A DNA stretch of 64,000 bases from Colwellia sp. 39_35_sub15_T18 (GTDB lineage Bacteria > Pseudomonadota > Gammaproteobacteria > Enterobacterales > Alteromonadaceae): the NCBI GenBank assembly GCA_002162675.1, contig MAAE01000047.1, positions 23,343 to 87,342 on the forward strand, written 5' to 3'. The stretch's first letter is position 1; each line of letters starts with the position of its first letter. The notes beneath the pieces are model-generated. The model saw only the letters and a list, made by a program, of their open reading frames with translations, was not told the origin of the DNA and ran no database searches. Made by a program: the position numbers and the translations under genes. Shown here piece by piece: positions 44,244-53,485 of this stretch.

Positions 44244-47132
44244 ATGTTACCTGCACAATATCAAATTTTTGCCAATACGTTAGCTGGTTTTTTGCCAAAA
44301 AAGCGAATTATTACTAGTTATGCCAAACGTCTTGCCTATGGCGTTGATGCCAGCTTTTATCGACTAATGCCTAAGTTAGTGCTCATGCTTGATACCGAAG
44401 CGGAAGTTGTAAAAGTATTAAAACAAGCAGCTATAGCTAAATTGGCCGTAACTTTTAGAGCAGCAGGTACCAGCCTTTCAGGGCAAGCGCAATCCGACTC
44501 AATACTGATTTTATTAACAACCAATTGGCGCGATCACCAAATATTATCGCTTGGGCTGAAAATAAAACTGGCACCTGGCGTTATTGGCGCCGATGCCAAT
44601 AAATACTTATTACCTTATGGCCGAAAAATAGGGCCTGATCCCGCTTCTATTAATACCTGTAAAGTCGCCGGTATTGCGGCCAATAATGCCAGTGGCATGT
44701 GCTGTGGTATCGCCCAAAATAGCTACCATACCTTAGATAGCATCCGAGTGGTTTTGCATGATGGTGCTGTCGTTGATACCGGTAATAAAGAGAATATTGC
44801 TGAGTTTAAGAAAAGCCATAGTCGCTTACTGGAAAACCTAAAAACATTAGCAATAACAACACGCAATGATAAAGATTTATCCTCATTAATTAGCCACAAG
44901 TATCGGCTAAAAAATACCACAGGTTATGCAATAAACTCGTTAATTGACTTTGCTGAGCCCATTGATATTCTTGCCCACTTAATGATTGGCTCTGAAGGTA
45001 CTTTAGGTTTTATTTCCTCTATCACGTATAACACGGTTATTGAACATAAATACCGAGCATCATCGCTAGTATTTTTTCCTAATATGCAAACAACTTGTCA
45101 TGCAGTAACGGCATTGGCTAATGCCAATGTTTCTGCAGTTGAGTTAATGGACAGACGAGCTTTAGCTTCGGTTAGCAATATGGAGGGCTTGCCAGACTTT
45201 ATTAAAAGCCTTGATAAAAATGTTGCCGCATTATTGATTGAAACTTGCGCCGCTAATACTGAATTGTTGACTCAACAGATCATTGAACTTGAATCCTTAC
45301 TAGTAGTATTTGAACAAACTAATGTCATCAAATTTACCGATGTTGCCAGCGAATACTCGCAACTTTGGGCGATAAGAAAAGGGACTTTCCCTGCGGTTGG
45401 CGCGGTGCGAGAACATGGCACGACAGTGATTATTGAAGACGTTGCCTTTCCCGTTGATAGGCTAGCCGATGGCGTAGCAGATCTGCAAAAATTATTTGAC
45501 AAGTATCACTACGATGAAGCCATTATTTTTGGACATGCCCTAGCAGGCAATCTGCATTTTGTTTTCACTCAAGATTTTGCAATACCAACAGAAATTAATC
45601 GCTATCAAGCATTCATGGATGACGTGTGTCAGCTAGTGGCGGTTGACTACCAAGGTTCACTAAAAGCTGAGCATGGTACGGGACGTAATATGGCGCCATT
45701 CGTTGAGTTAGAATGGGGCAAGCAAGGGCTGGAGTTAATGCAAAAAATAAAGCAATTATTTGATCCCCAAAACCTGCTGAATCCCGGCGTTATTATTAAT
45801 GATGATGCTCATGCACATATTAAGCATTTAAAGGCACTGCCAGCCGCTGATACCATTATTGATAAATGCATTGAATGTGGTTTTTGTGAACCAGTATGCC
45901 CTGCCAATGGTTTGAGTTTTACCCCTCGCCAGCGTATCACTATTTATCGAGAAATTAGCCGCCTTACCGACAGTAATGAAAATTCTAGCTTATTAGCAGA
46001 GCTTGAAAAAGAATTTAGCTACTTAGGCATAGATACTTGTGCGGCAACGGGATTATGCGCAGAGCGCTGTCCTGTCGGCATCAATACCGGCGATCTCATC
46101 CGTGAATTGCGCCATCGCAACAATAAAAGCTATCAAGGTGTCGCTAAAGTTTTCGCCAATAACTTTGCTAGCGTAGAAAAAATAACCCGTGTCTCTCTTG
46201 CTATTGCAGGTTTTAGCCATCGACTTCTTGGTAGTAAGGCAATGGGCGGGCTAACGGGAACAATAAGAAAACTCTCTGCCAATAAAATCCCCTTATGGAG
46301 TAAATATCTACCGCAAAAAGCTCACTATCACCCTAAAAATGCTGACAGCGATATATTAGCGAGTACCGTAACTAATGCCTTAACGAATACCTTAACTAAT
46401 GCCTTAACGTCACGTCCAAAAGTGGTTTATATGCCAAGCTGCGCAAGCCGTAATATGGGGCAAGCGAGCACGGCGACAGAGCAACGTTCACTAACGCAAG
46501 TTACCTTTTCGTTACTCGAAAAAGCAGGCTTTGAGGTGATAAGCCCAGACTTCACTGGCGAGTGTTGTGGTATGCCATTTAATAGCAAAGGCATGTTTTC
46601 GCAAGCAAATCAGAAGAGTAACGCTTTACTAAGTAAATTGAGAGCATTAAGTGAACAAGGTAAATATCCTATTTTAATTGATACTAGCCCGTGTAAATCA
46701 ATGTTATTAGAAAATAAAGAAAAAATCAGTGCTTTATCAATCTATGAACCGGTTGGTTTTATTGAAGACATCCTGCTACAGCATTTGAACTTCACCCCGA
46801 TAGATGAAAGCGTTATGTTGCATGTGACTTGTTCTAGCAGAACAATGGGCTTAGCAACAAAAATGCAACAGCTTGCAGAGCGCTGTAGTACCGACGTTAT
46901 TTTACCTGAGCATATTCAGTGCTGCGGTTTTGCCGGTGACAAAGGCTTTACCACGCCTGAGCTTAATGAAAATGCGCTTGCGCCATTAAAGGCTCAAGTA
47001 CCCAAAGACTGCAAGGCTGGCTATAGTAATAGTAGAACCTGTGAAATAGGCTTATCACATCACGCTGGTATTGATTACCAGTCGATTATTTATTTAGTGG
47101 ATAAAGTCACCACCAGCGTAAATATTCATTAA
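44244..47132 (+). CDS. dld-II: FAD-linked D-lactate dehydrogenase with Fe-S domain (Dld-II type)
   Basis: Respiratory oxidation of D-lactate to pyruvate. The N-terminal half is an FAD_binding_4/FAD-oxidase_C protein (TFRAAGTSLSGQAQSD, MIGSEGTLGFISSITY, AEHGTGRNMAPFVELEWG). It is followed by two 4Fe-4S motifs (CIECGFCEPVCP near residue 550 and CAATGLCAERCP near 615) and a C-terminal CCG-domain half (GECCGMPF, IQCCGFAGDKGF). A single 962-residue chain fits the Dld-II enzyme of Shewanella and relatives rather than a split GlcDEF. A short coding repeat (TNALTNTLTNALT) sits in the linker near residue 710. It shares its surroundings with lldD and oadGAB. Confidence 0.85.
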   Translation: MLPAQYQIFANTLAGFLPKKRIITSYAKRLAYGVDASFYRLMPKLVLMLDTEAEVVKVLKQAAIAKLAVTFRAAGTSLSGQAQSDSILILLTTNWRDHQILSLGLKIKLAPGVIGADANKYLLPYGRKIGPDPASINTCKVAGIAANNASGMCCGIAQNSYHTLDSIRVVLHDGAVVDTGNKENIAEFKKSHSRLLENLKTLAITTRNDKDLSSLISHKYRLKNTTGYAINSLIDFAEPIDILAHLMIGSEGTLGFISSITYNTVIEHKYRASSLVFFPNMQTTCHAVTALANANVSAVELMDRRALASVSNMEGLPDFIKSLDKNVAALLIETCAANTELLTQQIIELESLLVVFEQTNVIKFTDVASEYSQLWAIRKGTFPAVGAVREHGTTVIIEDVAFPVDRLADGVADLQKLFDKYHYDEAIIFGHALAGNLHFVFTQDFAIPTEINRYQAFMDDVCQLVAVDYQGSLKAEHGTGRNMAPFVELEWGKQGLELMQKIKQLFDPQNLLNPGVIINDDAHAHIKHLKALPAADTIIDKCIECGFCEPVCPANGLSFTPRQRITIYREISRLTDSNENSSLLAELEKEFSYLGIDTCAATGLCAERCPVGINTGDLIRELRHRNNKSYQGVAKVFANNFASVEKITRVSLAIAGFSHRLLGSKAMGGLTGTIRKLSANKIPLWSKYLPQKAHYHPKNADSDILASTVTNALTNTLTNALTSRPKVVYMPSCASRNMGQASTATEQRSLTQVTFSLLEKAGFEVISPDFTGECCGMPFNSKGMFSQANQKSNALLSKLRALSEQGKYPILIDTSPCKSMLLENKEKISALSIYEPVGFIEDILLQHLNFTPIDESVMLHVTCSSRTMGLATKMQQLAERCSTDVILPEHIQCCGFAGDKGFTTPELNENALAPLKAQVPKDCKAGYSNSRTCEIGLSHHAGIDYQSIIYLVDKVTTSVNIH

Positions 47133-47225
47133 GAAAATATGAATTAACCAAGTATTAGTTACCCAATATTAGCTAAGTTAGCATTATCAACTATACGCTT
47201 AGATAAATATTAGTAATTACCAGTC

Positions 47226-47258
47226 AAAAAAAACGCTGAGACCAGCTCAGCGTTTTTT
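47226..47258. terminator. Bidirectional terminator between dld-II and oadB
   Basis: AAAACGCTGA pairs with TCAGCGTTTT around GACCAGC, with an A-run on one side and a T-run on the other, serving both convergent genes. Confidence 0.92.
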
Positions 47259-47304
47259 ACACGTTCATATCAGTGGTGATATCAATGTTAATGTTAAGCG
47301 TTAA

Positions 47305-48438
47305 CTAACCACCAACAAGCGCTAATAATATACCCGCAGCAACCGCTGAACCTAATACACCAGCAACATTGGGTCCCATAGCATGCATAAGTAAGAAGTT
47401 ATGCGGATTAGCTTCTAAACCTACCTTATTAGCAACCCGAGCAGCCATTGGCACCGCTGATACGCCAGCTGCACCAATTAAGGGATTAATAGGGCTTTTA
47501 GAAAGCTTATTCATTACCTTAGCCATGAGTACGCCTGAGGCAGTACCTATTGAAAACGCTACCGCGCCCAGCGCTAGAATACCTAAAGTTTCCACATTCA
47601 AGAATGCCTGAGCACTTAACTTAGAACCAACACCTAAGCCTAAGAAAATAGTGGTGATGTTAATTAATTCGTTTTGAGCTGTAGAGCTTAAACGATCAAC
47701 CACACCAGACTCACGCATCAAGTTACCTAAACAGAACATACCCACTAAAGGTGTTGCTGACGGCAAAAAGAATATGGTCATCAATAACACACCAAGTGGG
47801 AAAACAATCTTTTCAATTTTAGTGACGGGACGTAACTGCGCCATTTCAATTTTACGTTCATCTTCCGAGGTTAATGCTCTCATTATTGGTGGTTGAATAA
47901 TGGGTACTAATGCCATATAAGAATAAGCAGCAACCGCAATAGCACCTAATAATTCAGGCGCCAGTTTAGAGGCCAAAAATATAGCGGTAGGTCCATCAGC
48001 ACCACCAATAATAGCGATAGCAGAAGCATCTTTTAAGGTAAACTCAATACCCGGCACATAATTTAAAGCAATGGCACCAAACAAGGTGGCAAAAATACCA
48101 AACTGAGCTGCGGCACCTAATAATAAGGTTTTAGGGTTGGCGATCAGTGCGCCAAAGTCAGTCATAGCACCAACACCCATAAAGATAATTAAAGGAAAAA
48201 TCCCAGTATCAATACCTGCATAATAAATGTAGTGAAGTAAACCACCCACTTCTGAGAAACCTGCTACGGGAATATTGGTCAAAATAGCACCAAACCCCAT
48301 AGGTAGAAGTAATAATGGCTCAAAGTTGCGAGCAATAGCTAAGTAGAGTAAACCACAGCCCACTAGCATCATGATCACTTGGCCTAACTCAAAGTTAGCT
48401 AAGCCAGTTGATAGCCATAATTTATTTAACGAGTCCAT
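47305..48438 (-). CDS. oadB: Oxaloacetate decarboxylase, beta subunit (Na+ pump)
   Basis: Integral membrane subunit that decarboxylates carboxybiotin and exports Na+. Strongly hydrophobic, with [20 protein letters not shown] (about residues 144-163) containing the conserved Asp involved in Na+/H+ handling, and the C-terminal [23 protein letters not shown]. It starts eight bases after the oadA stop, so the genes are cotranscribed. Confidence 0.95.
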   Translation of the reverse strand: MDSLNKLWLSTGLANFELGQVIMMLVGCGLLYLAIARNFEPLLLLPMGFGAILTNIPVAGFSEVGGLLHYIYYAGIDTGIFPLIIFMGVGAMTDFGALIANPKTLLLGAAAQFGIFATLFGAIALNYVPGIEFTLKDASAIAIIGGADGPTAIFLASKLAPELLGAIAVAAYSYMALVPIIQPPIMRALTSEDERKIEMAQLRPVTKIEKIVFPLGVLLMTIFFLPSATPLVGMFCLGNLMRESGVVDRLSSTAQNELINITTIFLGLGVGSKLSAQAFLNVETLGILALGAVAFSIGTASGVLMAKVMNKLSKSPINPLIGAAGVSAVPMAARVANKVGLEANPHNFLLMHAMGPNVAGVLGSAVAAGILLALVGG

Positions 48439-48446
48439 GCTATCCC

Positions 48447-50225
48447 CTACGAAAAGCTAAGTAAGGCATCGCCAACTGCAACGGCGTCACCTTCTTTAGT
48501 ATGTAAACTAGTGATTATTCCTGCATTAACTGCACGAATTTCAGTTTCCATTTTCATCGCTTCCATAATAATCACCACATCGCCAGCTGCAACTTGATCA
48601 CCTTCATCAACCAAAACCTTAAAAATATTACCAGCAAGTGGTGCATTTAATGTTTCTTCGGCTGAAATAGAGGCTGATTGCTTAATGGCATCATCACCCG
48701 CAGGATGAGTAATTGACTCAATAGAGCCACCTGGAGCAACAATAACATCGTAAACTTTACCATCAACACTAACGGCATAGTTTTCAGGGTCAGTTGCAGA
48801 TGAATTTTGTGCTTTATTTTCTGATTTAGGTGTTGCTTTAGTAGGTACAGGCTCAAAAGCATCAGGATTATTTCGATTTTCTAAAAACTTCAACCCTATT
48901 TGTGGAAACAAGGCATAAGTTAATACATCATCAATTACATCATCGGCTAAAGAAATATTTTTCTCTTGCGCTAAGCCTTGTAACTCTTCTGATAATCTAT
49001 CAATTTCTGGGTCTAGTATATCTGCAGGACGACAAGTAATGACTGCTTGACCATCTAAAACACGATTTTGTAGCGCTGCATCAACTGGAGCCGCGGTAGC
49101 GCCATACTCGCCTTTTAAGACACCGGCAGTTTCTTTAGTGATAGATTTATAACGTTCGCCGGTTAGTACGTTAAGTACCGCTTGGGTGCCAACAATTTGC
49201 GAGGTCGGCGTAACAAGGGGGATATAACCTAAATCTTTACGTACTTTTGGAATTTCAGTGAGCACTTCATCAAATTTATCTGACGCACCTTGTTCTTTTA
49301 ACTGGTTTTCCATATTGGTTAACATGCCACCAGGCACTTGTGCGGTAAGAATTCGAGCATCAACACCTTTCAAACTACCTTCAAATTGTGCGTATTTTTC
49401 TCGTACTTCTCTAAAGTAAGCAGCGACTTCTGCCATTTTATCAATATTCAAGCCAGTATCGCGAACACTACCTTCCACTATTGAGGCAATAGTTTCTGTA
49501 GGTGAATGACCATAAGTCATACTCATTGAAGAAATTGAGGTATCGATTACATCAATATCACTATCAATCGCTTTCATTTGTGTGGCAACACTCAAACCTG
49601 TTGTTGCATGACAGTGTAAAGCAATAGGTAAAGAAACCGTTTCTTTTAGCTTTGAGATTAACTCAGCAGCATCGTAAGGTTTTAATAAACCAGACATATC
49701 TTTGATACACAACGAGTGTGCACCCATATCTTCAAGCTGCTTGGCCATCGTTAGCCAGCCTTCAAGTGTATGCACAGGGCTTTCAGTGTAACTTAATGTA
49801 CCTTGAGCATGAGCGCCAACTTTAACTGCGGCTTTAATAGAGGTTTGCAAGTTGCGAACATCGTTCATGGCATCAAAAATTCGAAAGACGTCAACACCAT
49901 TAATGTGAGCACGTTCAACAAACTTTTCAACCACATCATCAGCGTAATGACGGTAGCCTAAAATATTTTGACCACGAAATAGCATTTGTTGTTTGGTATT
50001 GGGCATCGCTTTTTTCAGCGCGCGAATACGATGCCAAGGATCTTCTCCTAAGTAACGAATACAAGAATCAAATGTTGCCCCACCCCACGACTCAATTGAC
50101 CAATAACCAACTTCATCTAACGTTTTTGCAATGGGTAACATGTCTTCTAAACGAAGACGAGTTGCTAAAATTGACTGATGGCCATCCCTTAAGACAACTT
50201 CGGTAATACCTAATGGCTTGCTCAT
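48447..50225 (-). CDS. oadA: Oxaloacetate decarboxylase, alpha subunit
   Basis: Carboxyltransferase of the sodium pump. The TIM-barrel N-terminal domain ([37 protein letters not shown]) is followed by a linker and a C-terminal biotinyl domain with biotin-accepting Lys558 in EAMKMETE, 34 residues from the C-terminus as usual. Total 592 residues. Middle gene of oadG-oadA-oadB. The reaction is oxaloacetate to pyruvate plus CO2, coupled to Na+ export. Confidence 0.96.
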   Translation of the reverse strand: MSKPLGITEVVLRDGHQSILATRLRLEDMLPIAKTLDEVGYWSIESWGGATFDSCIRYLGEDPWHRIRALKKAMPNTKQQMLFRGQNILGYRHYADDVVEKFVERAHINGVDVFRIFDAMNDVRNLQTSIKAAVKVGAHAQGTLSYTESPVHTLEGWLTMAKQLEDMGAHSLCIKDMSGLLKPYDAAELISKLKETVSLPIALHCHATTGLSVATQMKAIDSDIDVIDTSISSMSMTYGHSPTETIASIVEGSVRDTGLNIDKMAEVAAYFREVREKYAQFEGSLKGVDARILTAQVPGGMLTNMENQLKEQGASDKFDEVLTEIPKVRKDLGYIPLVTPTSQIVGTQAVLNVLTGERYKSITKETAGVLKGEYGATAAPVDAALQNRVLDGQAVITCRPADILDPEIDRLSEELQGLAQEKNISLADDVIDDVLTYALFPQIGLKFLENRNNPDAFEPVPTKATPKSENKAQNSSATDPENYAVSVDGKVYDVIVAPGGSIESITHPAGDDAIKQSASISAEETLNAPLAGNIFKVLVDEGDQVAAGDVVIIMEAMKMETEIRAVNAGIITSLHTKEGDAVAVGDALLSFS

Positions 50226-50248
50226 GACTGTGCCCTTATTTCGTTATT

Positions 50249-50527
50249 TTACTTAACATTTTGTTGAGAGTGTTGTTGACGATAGCGAGTGACCGCTCCG
50301 CTAATTGCAGCAACGACAGCGGGTGATACTTCGCCAGTTGCTACAGTATTATTTTTTTTAGCTGAACGCTTACGACTTGGCGCAGCAGGATCAGGAAATT
50401 TGATTGCTAGTTTTGCTAATACAGTATTAATGAAAATGATTAATAAGCTTAAAAAAGCAAATACAAACACCATACCTGCAAACATAAGTGTGCCAGCTTC
50501 TATAAACTGCTGTTGCATATCGTTCAT
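50249..50527 (-). CDS. oadG: Oxaloacetate decarboxylase, gamma subunit
   Basis: Small single-span subunit: one membrane helix (about residues 12-38, GTLMFAGMVFVFAFLSLLII) and a hydrophilic tail ending in a His-containing segment (YRQQHSQQNVK), consistent with the zinc-binding, assembly role known for OadG. First gene of the operon, 23 bp before oadA. Confidence 0.9.
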   Translation of the reverse strand: MNDMQQQFIEAGTLMFAGMVFVFAFLSLLIIFINTVLAKLAIKFPDPAAPSRKRSAKKNNTVATGEVSPAVVAAISGAVTRYRQQHSQQNVK

Positions 50528-50884
50528 TTTTTCTTCTCATTTAAAAATTTCAGGAATTAGAATAATCACTCCAATAATTAAAAACAAACACTTTTTAGCC
50601 GTTTCAGAAAAATAATTCAGCGTCAACCCTAAAAAGAAGGAATATTCAGCATTTTTCACTAATTATTCACCATAAATTGCATAAACAAGATATTGTATAC
50701 AATATTAACTCAATGAATACTGGCTATAGAGGTGAAAACTAGCGCATATTATACAATATACACATAAGCATTACTTATTCACTAACACTGCATATTATGC
50801 ATACTAGCCATCTATTCATGAACTTGTTAAATCTTTGCAACTAATTTAGGATGTTTTTCATACTATTACGAATCAAGGTTCTTT
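50528..50884. promoter_or_regulatory. Divergent promoter region oadG/lldD with palindromes
   Basis: Contains a perfect 16-bp palindrome ATATTGTATACAATAT (50690-50705) and a diverged second copy ATATTATACAATATA (50746-50760), 56 bp apart. A third weaker GCATATTATGCAT lies near 50790. Palindromes with a TTGTATACAA core are typical of GntR/FadR-family operators, but no regulator gene is in the window. Confidence 0.5.
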
Positions 50885-52060
50885 ATGTTATCAAATGGAT
50901 TAAATATTGCTCCCGCGAGCACTGAAGATTTTCGGTTATTAGCTAAAAAGCGCTTACCTCGCCAGTTGTTTGATTATATTGACGGTGGTAGTTATCAAGA
51001 GGTTACTCTAAAAAATAACCTTTCAGCATTCTCTAACACGCTCTTAAGACAGCGGATATTACGTGATGTTAGCAACATAGACCTAAGCTATAGTTTGTTT
51101 AATAAACAGCTAGCTATGCCTATAGTGCTTGCGCCGATAGGACTAGCAGGCTGTTATGCTCGCAGAGGCGAACAACAAGCACTCGCTGCCGCAAATAGTG
51201 CCAACATCCCTTTTTGCTTATCCACAGTAGGTATTTGCTCGATTGAGGAGTTACAAGCAAAAGCAAAGCAGAATTTTTGGTTTCAACTCTATGTTATTCG
51301 TGATCGAAGCTTTGCCTTAAAATTATTAGCACGCGCCAAGCAAGCCGGATGTGACACCTTAGTGTTAACAGTAGACTTACCTGTTTTAGGAGCACGCTAT
51401 AGAGATATACGCAACGGTTTAAGTGCCAGCAAGGCCAGTGCACAAGTATTAGGTAAATTAAAACGAGGATTAGATATAGCCAGCCATCCCAAATGGTTAT
51501 GGGATGTGGCAATAAAAGGAAAACCCCTTACCTTTGGTAATTTAGTCGATGCGGTTCCCAATGCTAACTCACTAGATGATTTTAAAGGTTGGGTTGATAG
51601 CCAGTTTGATGCCAGTATGACTTGGCAAGATCTTGACTGGATCCGCGATAATTGGTCTGGAAACTTGATCATTAAAGGCATTTTAGACTGTGAAGACGCC
51701 AGTGAAGCGGTAAAACTGGGTGCTGATGCCATTGTGGTATCTAATCACGGCGGCCGTCAACTAGACAACGCTTCAGCAACACTGTCAGTATTACCCGACA
51801 TTGTAAAAACGGTTGATAAGCGCTGTAAAGTAATCATAGACGGTGGTATTCGCAATGGCCTTGATGTTATTAAAGCCATTGCGCTTGGTGCAGATGCTTG
51901 TATGTTAGGTCGCGCTTGGGCTTATGCATTAGCCGCAGAGGGTGAGCAAGGCGTTACGCAGCTATTGAATATCTTCGAGAAAGAAATGCGGGTAGCAATG
52001 GCGCTGACCGGTGTCACTAAAATAAGCGATATTTCAAAAGATATTATTGTTGACTCATAA
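50885..52060 (+). CDS. lldD: L-lactate dehydrogenase, FMN-dependent
   Basis: Flavin-dependent alpha-hydroxy-acid dehydrogenase oxidising L-lactate to pyruvate and feeding the respiratory chain. FMN-fold landmarks: QLFDYIDGGSYQEVTL near the N-terminus, PIVLAPIGLAGCYARRGE, LVLTVDLPVLGARYRDIRNG, IIKGILDCEDA, and the catalytic His288 in VVSNHGGRQLDNA. Length 391 (E. coli 396). The neighbourhood of D-lactate dehydrogenase and oxaloacetate decarboxylase supports a lactate role over glycolate or mandelate. Confidence 0.88.
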   Translation: MLSNGLNIAPASTEDFRLLAKKRLPRQLFDYIDGGSYQEVTLKNNLSAFSNTLLRQRILRDVSNIDLSYSLFNKQLAMPIVLAPIGLAGCYARRGEQQALAAANSANIPFCLSTVGICSIEELQAKAKQNFWFQLYVIRDRSFALKLLARAKQAGCDTLVLTVDLPVLGARYRDIRNGLSASKASAQVLGKLKRGLDIASHPKWLWDVAIKGKPLTFGNLVDAVPNANSLDDFKGWVDSQFDASMTWQDLDWIRDNWSGNLIIKGILDCEDASEAVKLGADAIVVSNHGGRQLDNASATLSVLPDIVKTVDKRCKVIIDGGIRNGLDVIKAIALGADACMLGRAWAYALAAEGEQGVTQLLNIFEKEMRVAMALTGVTKISDISKDIIVDS

Positions 52061-52105
52061 ACTTTAAAGTAGCTAGTAGCAATCAGTAGCTTCATGAATT
52101 AAAGG

Positions 52106-52137
52106 CGAAAAAAAACCAGTCAAAAGACTGGTTTTTA
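52106..52137. terminator. Terminator shared by lldD and the tRNA/csrA cluster
   Basis: AAACCAGTC pairs with GACTGGTTT around AAAA. Eight A on the left make a strong minus-strand T run after the tRNA genes; the plus strand has TTTTTAATC. Confidence 0.92.
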
Positions 52138-52155
52138 ATCTTCTCTAAGAGAATG

Positions 52156-52232
52156 TGGCGGACGCGGCAGGAGTCGAACCTGCGACCGCCTGGTTCGTAG
52201 CCAGGTACTCTATCCAGCTGAGCTACGCGTCC
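52156..52232 (-). tRNA. tRNA-Arg (anticodon ACG), copy 1
   Basis: On the minus strand the 77-nt gene starts GGACGCGTAGCTCAGC and ends CGCGTCC-G-CCA. Acceptor stem GGACGCG/CGCGTCC, anticodon stem CCTGG/CCAGG with loop CTACGAA (anticodon ACG), and T arm GCAGGTTCGACTCCTGC. CCA is encoded. It reads CGN arginine codons after A34-to-I editing. Confidence 0.97.
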
Positions 52233-52314
52233 GCGGTCTAAAAATTTCTTTATACAGCCTTAATAGAAGCTGTTCTATATTATTTTACCACATTCCCTCA
52301 ATAAAGAGAAAAAG

Positions 52315-52391
52315 TGGCGGACGCGGCAGGAGTCGAACCTGCGACCGCCTGGTTCGTAGCCAGGTACTCTATCCAGCTGAGCTACGCGTCC
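52315..52391 (-). tRNA. tRNA-Arg (anticodon ACG), copy 2
   Basis: Identical in sequence to the neighbouring copy, 159 bp away; a tandem duplicate, as in the E. coli argV-type array downstream of serV. Confidence 0.97.
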
Positions 52392-52437
52392 GCAATTTAA
52401 GATGTATTTTATATCGTTACTTACCCGATAAAACGAA

Positions 52438-52491
52438 CGTTATCCGTAGCCAGCATAGTTAGATATTCTATCCAACTGACATCGCGTCCGC
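52438..52491 (-). pseudogene. tRNA-Arg remnant
   Basis: Matches the 5' half of the two tRNA-Arg genes: GACGCG at the start, then a damaged D-arm (GTTGGATAGA preserved) and GCTACGGATAAC in place of the anticodon arm. An extra stretch disrupts the anticodon stem, and the T arm and 3' acceptor strand are missing. It cannot fold as a tRNA; a decayed third member of the array. Confidence 0.8.
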
Positions 52492-52549
52492 AATTACTAT
52501 GTTTTACATCTTAGTAAAGATTCACTACCATTATTTACACAAAGTAAAT

Positions 52550-52644
<95 letters not shown>

Positions 52645-52773
52645 AATGGGTGCGAATACTAATGGATCTCAAAAATAAGTCAAACATTTTTGTGCATTTA
52701 TTTCTGTTTTTACGCTGTTTGTAGACAATTCAAACAAAAACGTCACTTTTCAACCATTATCATTACCCAGAAA

Positions 52774-52805
52774 ACAAAAAAGCACCATCAATTATGGTGC
52801 TTTTT
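52774..52805. terminator. Terminator of csrA
   Basis: AGCACCAT (52781-52788) pairs with ATGGTGCT (52794-52801) around CAATT, with an A-run on the left (T-run on the minus strand) and T on the right. Confidence 0.85.
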
Positions 52806-52832
52806 GTAGAACGTTTAATTTGCTTAATAAAA

Positions 52833-53027
52833 CTATACGTTACCAGATGCCTCATTATCATCCTTCTCAGCTTGAATACGCATGTAAATTTCTTCACGAT
52901 GTACTGAGATTTCTTTTGGCGCATTAACACCTATTCGTACCTGATTTCCTTTAACGCCTAAGACTGTCACAGTGACTTCATCACCTATCATTAATGTCTC
53001 ACCAACGCGTCGTGTTAATATTAACAT
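52833..53027 (-). CDS. csrA: Carbon storage regulator CsrA
   Basis: Homodimeric RNA-binding regulator that binds GGA motifs in leader RNAs. The 64-residue product starts [20 protein letters not shown] with the RNA-contacting [25 protein letters not shown] 53027 has GGAAG six bases upstream; the longer in-frame extension lacks this and is rejected. It sits upstream of tRNA-Ser and tRNA-Arg as in E. coli, but alaS is 5.8 kb away instead of adjacent. Confidence 0.97.
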   Translation of the reverse strand: MLILTRRVGETLMIGDEVTVTVLGVKGNQVRIGVNAPKEISVHREEIYMRIQAEKDDNEASGNV

Positions 53028-53485
53028 ATACATCTTCCTTTTTCTAAAATTGAGAATCACTAAATAAATATATCAGCTAGTAAAATATATGAAATTAGTC
53101 TGTTTTTTCCTTAATACACTATAAGTAATAGTAAATATTTTGAAAAAAGCCATTTTTTGATAAGTTTAGACTCCTATGCCTAAGGCTTATCAAAATATCT
53201 AGCTATTCTAACAAGCTTATCTTAACTTTGGATAGGTCTAAAAGTTGTTTTTTTGTGCTGTTTTTGAGGGTTGTACGTGGATATTAACACTTGAATAACA
53301 AATGAGATTAAAATTAATCCACAAAAATAATAGTGACTTTTACATTTACCTATTTAAATAGCCTCCCCTAGCGGTTAACAAAGCTAGGGAGAACTATCTA
53401 ATTGAACATTATACACACTCAAACGACTTCAAGAGGCGCTCTTAATCTTGCATTTGAAGTCTTTGAATATAGTAAAACGCTTTAG
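53028..53485. other. Intergenic region upstream of csrA
   Basis: AT-rich csrA promoter region and the downstream side of the PepSY operon. A hairpin CTCCCCTAGC/GCTAGGGAG (53364-53393) without a T tract may end the PepSY operon. No gene seen. Confidence 0.5.
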
